Assembly: GCA_003427395.1 (NCBI GenBank)
Contig: BFEA01000744.1
Location: forward strand, 318,943-367,286
Source: Chara braunii
Lineage: Eukaryota; Streptophyta; Charophyceae; Charales; Characeae
Length of the DNA: 48,344 nucleotides
Reading direction: 5' to 3'
In this document: piece after piece, positions 40,885 to 48,344 of the stretch
Position numbering within the stretch: the first letter of the stretch is position 1
Layout of the letters: each line of letters starts with the position of its first letter
Translations under genes and position numbers: made by a program
Notes under the pieces: generated by a model
What the model was told of the DNA's origin: nothing
What the model saw: only the letters and a program-made list of their open reading frames with translations
Databases searched by the model: none

Positions 40885-41989
40885 GGCATTTTTTTTCCAA
40901 TTATAAAAAAATAACTTTTTATAAATAAGACTGGAAACAGGTACAACGTCCCTTACATCACGTACACACTCGACACTTCTCTTCCTTATGGCCAAGGGAC
41001 CCTGACACAACAACATTGATTACTTCATTTTTGTAAAGGATATAGTACCGCTTCACCCCTTCCTTTTGACTATTTTTTTAGCTCTACTGTTGTCTGGTTT
41101 GCTCCTGTCAGCCGTGATCTGCTACTTGTTGACGTTTTGAATACCCGAAGTTGTTCTCGTCTGGGATATGTGACATATTATAGTTTGAGCCTCGTTAAAC
41201 CCTCCTTGGAAATCCAATCTTTAGGAAATCGGCGTCGTTACACCGCATCCTAATTCACCAAATTCCTTGAATGAATGTGAAAACGTTCCCGATAGATTTC
41301 CTTAGGTTCCTCGGAATCCCCAACCAAAACATGATTGGATACAAAGAGTCATCGTGAGGTCCCTTGGGTTAAAGGAACCGTGATTCAAGGAGTGTTCTGG
41401 AGCAAGCGCCGACATGAGAATTTTAAGTGGATGTTGGTGCACAGGTTGTCTGTGATCTATTGGGCGAACATCGCCGACTTCCAATACTTGGCGGGCCCCC
41501 AATGGCCTTTTAGGAACGTCGGCCCCCAAGAGCCAAAAATTTGGACTGGATTCCCACCCAAAAACTCTATTTTAATTTCGTTCAAAAAATGTAATATGTC
41601 CGTTTTGACGAAATGGTCGTTCGTTACCATTGGTATGAAAATGGATTGGGGTGGTTCTTCAACTGCAAGGCGCTTCACAAAGTGGGGTTTTTCGTGCGCG
41701 TGTTGCCGATCGTGGTATTGCCCTGGCGTTGCTAGACTTAGAGATTTCTTCGTCTTGTCGTGCTTCTCTTCCAATCTCAAAACTGTTTCCTGACCAGTCT
41801 ATGACTGCTCTTTCTGTAGAGTCAAACTCTCGCTCTTTGGCGCAATCATAGGGGTCTCAGCCTCAACAACCTCCCCAACCTGCTATTCTCAACCGAAGCT
41901 ACATGCTGGGTTGTCAAGGAAGTAGATGTCTGCCACTCAAACTTCCCAGCCTCGGATTCCTTCCTTGCCAGCTTCTCCTCTGGTTCCAG
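40885..41989. other. No gene supported
   Basis: A plus-strand frame of 152 codons (41335-41793) has many Trp and Phe and no known motif. The opposite strand is open over much of the same stretch. I leave it uncalled. Confidence 0.3.
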
Positions 41990-43271
41990 CATCACCTTGG
42001 CAAGCAAGGGGATCTCCTCATCTCTTTGCTACTCTGCTCCTGTTGTTCACGAACCTGAGGGTTTCATTCTTTGCCTATATATCCACCATCTTAGTTTTCA
42101 CAACCTCTACGTCCTTGCCCTGTTTGCCCATCTTCTACTTCAAGGCTTCAATCCCAGCCTCCAAGTCCAACTTCTGGCAATAGGAAGTTTGGGCCACCTA
42201 CGCCACCCTGTTCCTCGGTCTCTCATCAGAGGTCTTTGTTGCTATGTCTGAAAAGGTTCTCCGCAGATTGTACCTTGATGCCATATCTTTGCACCTCGGT
42301 CCAGTCCACAAGTGTTGTAGGTGCCTGCTGAGCAAATCTGGATTTCATATCTCTCACTCTTCTCCCACTTTGGCTCCTTTGCTTGAAAAGAGGCCTGCTA
42401 TGTCATCATTTGTATCCTAAGGGCCTCATTGACCTTCTTAAGGGTTTGATTCATGAACCTGAGGGCTTCATTCTCTGCCCATATATCCACCATCTTTGTC
42501 TTTACAACCTTTACCTCCTTGCCCTATTTACCCATCTTCTGCTTCAAGGCTTCAATCTCAGCCTCCAAGTCCATCTTTTGGCAATAGGAAGTTTGTGCCA
42601 CCTACGTCACTCTGTTCCACAGTCACTCATCAGAGGCCTTTGCTGCTGCAAACCCTTCCTTGAGAAAACCTTTCAGGCTAAGTTGGTCTGTACAGGCCAA
42701 CTTGACTCCCATCTCCCGATGCTCTGTTGCGGGTCTGGATGCTGCTTCCATTAATCTCTCAAAGCTCTATCATGCCTCAGTCAGCATGGGAGGATCATCC
42801 CTTTGGCCCTGAGATAACTCCTTCTTATCCTCCGCTTCCAATGACAATTTTCCTTGGTCCATCTTCTCCTTCGTCTCTGCCAAATTCTTCAGTCTGAGAT
42901 GTATTCTGATTTCTTTCTCCTTTGCTGCTCTTTCCTCCCGATCTTTCAGCTTCTCCAAGGTAGACACTTCCTTCTTTACACACTCCCCTATTGGTTCCTG
43001 GCACAAGTCATATCCTCTCTCAGGCTCAGGGTGTGCAACAGACATCTGGACGGGCTCTGGAGGTGGCATTGAATCCTCAATACCTCCTTCTTTCTTCATC
43101 TCTCCAATGAACCAATTGTTCATCCTCGCATGTCTGTGTGACATGTGCTCCCTCCTTCTCTTTCTTTCCTATTGTGTCCCAAAACACATGTCTCATTCCA
43201 TTGCTTGCCATTCTCCTTCTCCTTACGCTTTCCTCTTCCTCTTCATGCCTTTTATGTCCTCTGCTTGCCAT
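41990..43271 (-). pseudogene. Charged coiled-coil coding remnant with an internal duplication
   Basis: The minus strand reads long charged stretches: GHKRHEEEEESVRRRR (from 43271), LEKLKDREERAAKEKEIR (about 42990-42930), then AEIEALKQKMGK and AENEALRFMNQTLKKVNEAL (about 42560-42420). Heptad spacing suggests coiled coils. A second copy of the latter segment (IEALK, KMGKQGKDVEVVKTKMVDI) follows at 42245-42051 with stops, giving a duplication of about 404 bp. Several frameshifts and stops break it. It lies directly downstream, on the same strand, of the integrase fragment, so it may be the C-terminal end of that polyprotein or an unrelated gene remnant. Confidence 0.52.
42051..42650 (-). repeat. 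404-bp-spaced direct duplication in the coiled-coil region
   Basis: The plus strand reads GAACCTGAGGGTTTCATTCT at 42051 and GAACCTGAGGGCTTCATTCT at 42455. About 195 bp match at roughly nine bases in ten, including CTTCAAGGCTTCAATC and GGCAATAGGAAGTTTG. Confidence 0.9.
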
Positions 43272-44210
43272 TCTGGAGTCAGCAGACGCTTACAAGCTTT
43301 CAAGTTCATGGTTCACTCAACGATAGATCTAACACAGGATATGATGACCTTCCTCACAAACTCAATGAATTCACTAGTCCTTGATTCCCACAAAGAAGGC
43401 GACTCCTAAGTAGTTTGGCCATTAATTAAGGATGTCATCTGTTCATTTCGTGAAAAGGTTTGTAATGGTACTATGTCCTTTTTCCATAGGTGTGTTCGCT
43501 TGAGGGTGCATTGCAGTCTTCTACACTGCGATCATACAAAACACTCTCAAGAACGTCTTCATCTCTGCACAAATGAATTCAGATCCTCTATCCATTACGA
43601 ACCTAGTGATGAAAGGATAACAAAGGTAATATTCTTCAATACAACGAGCTAACACTTCACGAGTCTTTATGCGAATAACCTTGTCATCGACAAATCCTGA
43701 GAGGTTGTCTCGAGCATCGAAGACATAATTATACCCTCCTATTGCCAAAGGCATCGCCAATAGATCCAGATGAACGACCGCTCCCACCTTATATGTATAT
43801 CTTGGGTGAAGTAACTCCATAGGTCTAAGGGAAGACCGCTCCTGGTATGGTACACAAAACTTACAATATTTATCAATCATTTGCCTCATGTCATTCGAAT
43901 AATATAATTTGTGCACCTTTAGGTATGTTGCATCAGTACGCTTACGCCCATCTGCTTTCCCATCATGTAGGGCGACTATGACATCAATTTATCGAGTGAT
44001 GTCGCAGACCACCCTTATGAGATTCCTTCCTTTACTCCTCATGCATAGGGTCACACGAGGTACAACTTACCTCCATTCGCGGGAGTTGTTACCGTCCCTT
44101 AGGTGGACATATCCCAGCCAAGCTACCAAACCACATGTGAAGGTTTTTCGTATGCAATCGCAGAGGTGTCCCCACCGAGGGCATTTCTCGTTCGCTATAG
44201 CATAGGAGGT
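43272..44210 (-). pseudogene. Ty3/gypsy-like integrase fragment
   Basis: Minus strand. Around 43960-43850 is the zinc-binding region: an ALHD motif, TDATYLKVHKLYYSNDM, then C-x2-C in DKYCKFC (the second His position of HHCC is replaced in DGRKRTD). The DDE core follows, with VVHLDLLAMP (first Asp), YVFDARDNLSGFVDDK and RFVMDRGSEF (second Asp, about 43560). An NTPMEKGHSTI-like stretch near 43480 fits the region around the catalytic Glu. Integrases insert the cDNA of LTR elements into chromosomes. A stop interrupts the linker before ALHD, and frames change after 43516, so the protein is dead. Upstream (44040-44210) degraded linker sequence may continue. No protease, RT or LTR pair is found. Confidence 0.8.
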
Positions 44211-45289
44211 ACGTGTGGTTAACCCCCGAATCAAACTCGTGCATAAATCATTGTCCGATGCGTTGATCTCCCGAACGCGATCCTATGCCAATCGACTAGG
44301 ACGGAGAGTGTAATCACTCGATAGATTTCTCAACAAAAACTCATGTCTATGTGCAAATCACGCCTCATCCGTTTTTCTACCCGATCTGTTATTATTTTTG
44401 TTTTTTAGCGCACAAACGCCTCGCACGAGACTTCACATAAATGGTCGTCGCGGGACAGGTTTCTGCTATAAAGACTTAGCCATGTGCAAACTCATGTGCA
44501 CTTGCGTTGATGAAGTACTACATAATGCCCATGCACATGTGATCCCCTTTGAGTCAGGCGATCGCACAAGCATTTCACACTCAAGTGTCGGTTGACGCGC
44601 TCATTAAGGTATCAGTCATTTAGCGAGTGCAGAAGAAGACCAAACACCCCACCATCTTTTGTACCCTGTTGTGCCCCAAAATGGGGTCAAGTAGGATGGT
44701 GTTGAGGGTAGAAAAAAAATTCGAGTGGTGGTAAGTTGTCTGGCGGACCACCACCAACTTTTTAACCCTTCTACCCGAAACTCTACCGTTCCACCAAAGT
44801 AATTTCAAACAAGAAAAACAATCAAAAACCTCGTGAGCATGTGAACGTGTAAATATTCATAGGCCTTAGTATATGCTAAACACGTGTGAGTGTCGACTAC
44901 AACAGCCATGTGCAGGAAAAGTTTAATTTGCTCGCGGTGTCAGGCGACCGAATTCAGTCGGCCACCTGAAATGAGGGTTTTACGAGTGTACGTCTATCTA
45001 CTATGTTCACTTTTTACTTGTTTTTTCTCTGACAGGTGATGGAAAATCGAGGTGTCCGGTCGACCCCTATTTTTTGCTCCTCCACTCACTGACCTAACCC
45101 CTACTATTATATATTTTACTCTATTATGTTATCATATTTTTGACACCCCTTATGCGGGTTTATCTTGCTTTTACTCTTGTTTCCTCTAACGCTGGGTCGT
45201 GGGCACGAGGGTGCGCTTCCTCGTAAGCATTTTATGTGGCCGAGTTGAAGACGGGGATCTATTTATTTTTACGGCAAAAAACAAATAAA

Positions 45290-45290
<1 letters not shown>
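44211..45290. other. No gene identified
   Basis: Hairpins at 44725-44755 (GTGGTGGT/ACCACCAC) and about 44938-44968 (TCAGGCGACC/GGCCACCTGA). No coding motif. Confidence 0.35.

Positions 45291-45342
<52 letters not shown>
45291..45342. repeat. (TA)n microsatellite
   Basis: About 24 TA units ending at the left end of copy D. Confidence 0.97.
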
Positions 45343-45343
<1 letters not shown>

Positions 45344-46141
45344 GGTTACCAGCCCGTACGTACGGAGGCCCCCAGGCCAACCTCCGTACATTCGGGCATT
45401 CGGGCATTCGGGGTCCCGTTCGGGGGCCGAACCCCTCCGAGCTTGAAGAGGTTTGAACCCCGTTAAAAAATATTTCGAGGCCTAAATACTATTATTTTTT
45501 CTTGAATGTTTTTTTATGAGTTTTCTATGATGTGAGGTACATGCCTCTAAAATTTGAGATCATTTTGCTTAGCTCAAAAGAAAAGACAAATCGCCAAAGA
45601 TGGCGGTGTCAAAATGTGCTCACCCACTCACTATTTTGTTTTTTTTCTCTTTTCTCTTTTGGTTTTCACTTTGTGTCGGGGCCTAAAAGAATTTATTATT
45701 TTTTTATTGTTTTTGAATGAGTTGTGTATCATGTGAGATACACATATATGAATTTTCAGGGAATTTGACTAAGCCAAAACAAAATTAAAAATCTCCAAAG
45801 ATGGAGGTGTTTAAAACGTGCCTGCCCACACACTGATTTTAACTCGTTCCTCAAATTAGTTATTTTTATTAATTGTTTTTGTTTTTCATATTCTATTTTT
45901 ATTTCAAATTTGGTAACGAATTTGGATGTCACTCGGAGGCAAATGTTGTTTACTTTATCTTTCTGCATAACATTTTTTTTTTTTCAGATTTTTTGGAGGA
46001 CTTGTTTTTTTTTTTNTTTTTTTTTTTTTTTTTTTTTTTTGGTTCGCGTTCGGCCCGAACGGCCGAACGTGTCTACAGGGGGACCCGGACGTTCGGGCGT
46101 TTGGGTTCGGGCATTCGGCCCGTCCCGAACGTCGGCAACCT
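45343..46141. mobile_element. (TA)n-flanked inverted-repeat element, copy D
   Basis: The left end GGTTACCAGCCCGTACGTAC follows (TA)n directly. The right end CGTCCCGAACGTCGGCAACC is followed by TATATATATATATA. Two internal segments with CCAAAGATGGCGGTG/CCAAAGATGGAGGTG lie near 45594 and 45795, and TTTGACTAAGCCAAAAC near 45766 is a decayed form of the palindrome. The hairpin GCGTTCGGCCCGAACGGCCG lies near 46047. An N at 46015 lies inside the T-tract. Non-coding. Confidence 0.8.
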
Positions 46142-46159
46142 TATATATATATATATAAA

Positions 46160-46929
46160 GGGCTGCCAGGCCGAACGTACGGAGGGCCCTAAGCTGACCC
46201 CCGAACGTTCGGGCGTTCGGGTCCCCGTACGGAGCCCGAACTCGTAGGGGTTCGGACCCCGCAAAAAACTATTTTGGTACCTAAAAATCATTATTTGTTT
46301 TTGAGTTTTTTTTGGTAAGTTTTCAGTTATGTAATCTACCTGTTTCTCAACTTTGAAGTCATTCTGTGTGCCAAGCAATAATGAAAAATCGGCAAAGATG
46401 GTGGTGTCAAAACTTGCTTTCCCACTTACTAATTTGTTTTTTTTCTCTTTTCACTTTTTGTTTTCCCTTTATTTCGGGGCCTGAAAACATTTATTATTTT
46501 TTCAAACTTTATTTGTAGGTTCTCTATTATGTAATATACACGTATATTAAATTTCATCGCATTTAACAAAGCCAAAAAAAAATAAAAAATCACCAAAGAT
46601 GGCGGTGTCAAAAACTTGCTCGCTCACGCAATAATTTCGTTCTCGTTTTATTTTTTCTTATTTTCATTAATATTATTTGTTTTTCGTATTTGATTTTTAT
46701 TTCAAATTTGGTAAGGAATTTGGATGTACTGTTGAGGCAAATGTTGTTTATTTTATTCTTCTGCATGACATATTTGTTTTTCAGAATTTTTGGAAATATT
46801 TGTTTTTTTTTTTGTTTTTTTTTTTTGGTTCCGCGTTCGGTTGAACGTCCGAACGAGTCGAGAGGGGGTCCCAAACGTTCGGGCGTTCGGGTTCGGGTAT
46901 TCGGACCGTCCCGAACGTCGGCAACCCTG
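46160..46929. mobile_element. (TA)n-flanked inverted-repeat element, copy E
   Basis: Separated from copy D only by about 18 bp of TA repeat. The left end GGCTGCCAGGCCGAACGTAC, doubled segments near 46391 and 46590 (CAAAGATGGTGGTGTC and CAAAGATGGCGGTGTC), and the right end CCCGAACGTCGGCAACCCTG followed by TATTTATATATAT follow the family plan. Confidence 0.8.
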
Positions 46930-47825
46930 TATTTATATATATTCAAGAATGATAAAAATGAATCTGTTTTTCGTGAATTTTGTTCATTCGCCGTTTCTTA
47001 GGCCGATTATGTTTAGCCCTGGTTCTACCTCGATCTAAGTGGTTCAATTTGACCATTAACCCGTTCATTTTTGTGAGTGCACGGTTTGACAAACATTATG
47101 ATTTTGGGAACGACAATCGGTACGTGCGACTGACCGTTTCATATGTAACATCTAATATCTTGCCACCTGGTATGAGTTTGAACTACGACGTTCTATGGTG
47201 ACCGTCGGCGCTGCAGCCTTTTGTGGGCTCACTTGATCTTCGACACGCGGTTAATTTAGCGGTTTCCACGGCTTGGTTTGTACGAGAGTATCGACGGTCT
47301 AGTTCCCTCAACGGTTTCGGTGGATCCTGGTTTTGGTAGTTTGCCGATGACAATTTGGGAAGAATTACAACCTGGATTAGTTCGTTCGTGGTTATTGCTG
47401 AGGGTTGGTCCCATCCGCCCTTACGGTCTGTATAGGCCTTGGTCTCCTATTCGGAATAGCTTATTTGCTTTTCGGCTTAGGCTTTCCACTTCAGTCTGCC
47501 TTTGGCAATAACTGCATGGGCCTCATTTACTGTTCAGGGCCAATAGGCCGTTGTTGGATTGGTACCGCGGTTATGGAAATTGGGATCGAAACTGTGACTA
47601 TGTGACTGCGCTGGTCATTATTAGACTGGTGGTGTCAAGCATTTTTGGGTTAACAATAGCTAAGGCCTGCAACAACCTGAGCTATGAGTTAGGCGTTGGG
47701 TTGCAGGCCGTGGGCTAGCTGGCCCGATGATTGAGAGGCTGATTCGAGGGCAGATCAGGGGTATGTTGCAAGTGGCAGTCGATTCCAAGTGACCCGAGTG
47801 AGGCTCATGTCGAGCTTGGTGCACG
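46930..47825. other. No gene identified
   Basis: Frames without motifs. This could be the upstream LTR part of the element suggested at 47.8 kb. Confidence 0.3.
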
Positions 47826-48341
47826 TGGATATATAAAGCAGGGAGTTCAATTTGAGGGTGATTCGTACTGAGGCGACCAGAGGGAACGCAATATACGGAC
47901 TGTAACCACAGGGTTCGCAACTCACGAGTTTGTTGGACCCCGTACCCGTTCGTGAGGCGTTGTGGTTCAGTGGCGGTCAAGGGGAGCATGTTGGCGTTTT
48001 AGGCACTTGGTGGGCTTTCACGAGAGGTAAGAAAAGTGTGAGAGAGGCAGTGGATGATAGAGAGGCAGAGAGAGTTGTTGTTATCTTGGTTTTCATATCC
48101 CCACATAATATATATGTCGTTGATCATACTCGAATACATTCAAGAACGATCGAACCAGCTGGCTCACATGATAGGAATGATGGCGCAGGTAAGTGAAGAA
48201 GTGACCAAAATTATTAGCGTGAGAGAGAAACAATGTGCATGGGAGCGAGAGGTGCAAATTGCGACCAGATGCATTCAAGATCAAGCGGACAAGAGCCTGC
48301 TCAGGCTATCGACGCAAGAGGGGGAGAACGAAAGTGGATGA
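47826..48341 (+). mobile_element. Possible LTR-element leader and gag start (partial)
   Basis: A TATA-like box (ATATATAAAGC, 47830) is followed about 200 bp later by an open frame (48054-48341, running to the window edge). It reads YIQERSNQLAHMIGMMAQVS, then VREKQCAWEREVQIATRCIQ, a charged helical region of coiled-coil type such as begins many Ty3-like gag proteins. No primer-binding site or LTR pair is seen, and the frame ends with the window. Calling it gag is an inference. Confidence 0.32.
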
Positions 48342-48344
48342 GAG

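Noticed and set aside
41335-41793. 152-codon plus-strand frame
   Set aside because: No recognisable domain and the opposite strand is also open; not enough to call a gene.

Overview
This is a eukaryotic, repeat-dominated stretch with no intact protein-coding gene that I can support. The evidence for a eukaryote is several U6 snRNA-derived copies, hammerhead ribozymes beside (AC)n microsatellites, remnants of LINE, Ty3/gypsy-like and YVDD-type reverse-transcribing elements, at least three families of small inverted-repeat elements, and long A/T tracts. Almost every open frame over 60 codons is unrecognisable, low-complexity, or crosses a gap. The mixture (hammerhead units ending at (AC)n, a Penelope-like RT fragment, Ty3 integrase) would fit a green-lineage genome such as a charophyte alga, but no gene here proves that; treat it as a guess.

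Layout. 1-790: CGTACG-rich and GC-rich sequence. 791-3203: three (AC)n tracts and two hammerhead ribozymes in the same orientation, enclosing the broken remains of a repeated RING-finger gene. 3.6-8.2 kb: a U6 copy split by a retroposon, several 3' ends of one retroposon family, small inverted-repeat elements and a LINE C-terminal zinc-finger remnant. 8.2-10.6 kb: AT-rich, with a 132-bp tandem duplication. 10.6-12.2 kb: a third, half hammerhead, then two back-to-back copies of a (TA)n-flanked element. 13.9-17.6 kb: a related element with other ends, a frameshifted YVDD RT fragment and a reversed copy of the (TA)n element. 17.6-20.0 kb: a nested tandem array (about 1.04-kb units holding about 0.1-kb subunits). 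20.3-26.8 kb: AT-rich with little identifiable. 26.8-31 kb: a hairpin minisatellite and several inverted-repeat elements. 31.4-34.4 kb: a LINE 3' end and a second interrupted U6. 34.6-38.4 kb: minisatellites and an assembly gap. 39-41 kb: two nearly complete U6 copies and an inverted-repeat element. 42-44.2 kb: a decayed Ty3/gypsy-like integrase and coiled-coil region. 45.3-46.9 kb: two more (TA)n-flanked elements. 47.8-48.3 kb: a possible LTR/gag start.

The most interesting part is 0.8-3.2 kb. A well-formed type III hammerhead (966-1022) lies in a short unit between two (AC)n tracts. A second, partly decayed hammerhead of the same family lies about 2 kb downstream, with the same approximately 75-bp run-in to another (AC)n. 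Between them are alternating cysteine-rich modules with the fixed spacing C-x2-C-x21-C-x2-H-x2-C-x2-C-x27/28-C-x2-C. Next most interesting are two U6 copies interrupted a few bases apart, and the (TA)n element family with conserved internal palindromes.
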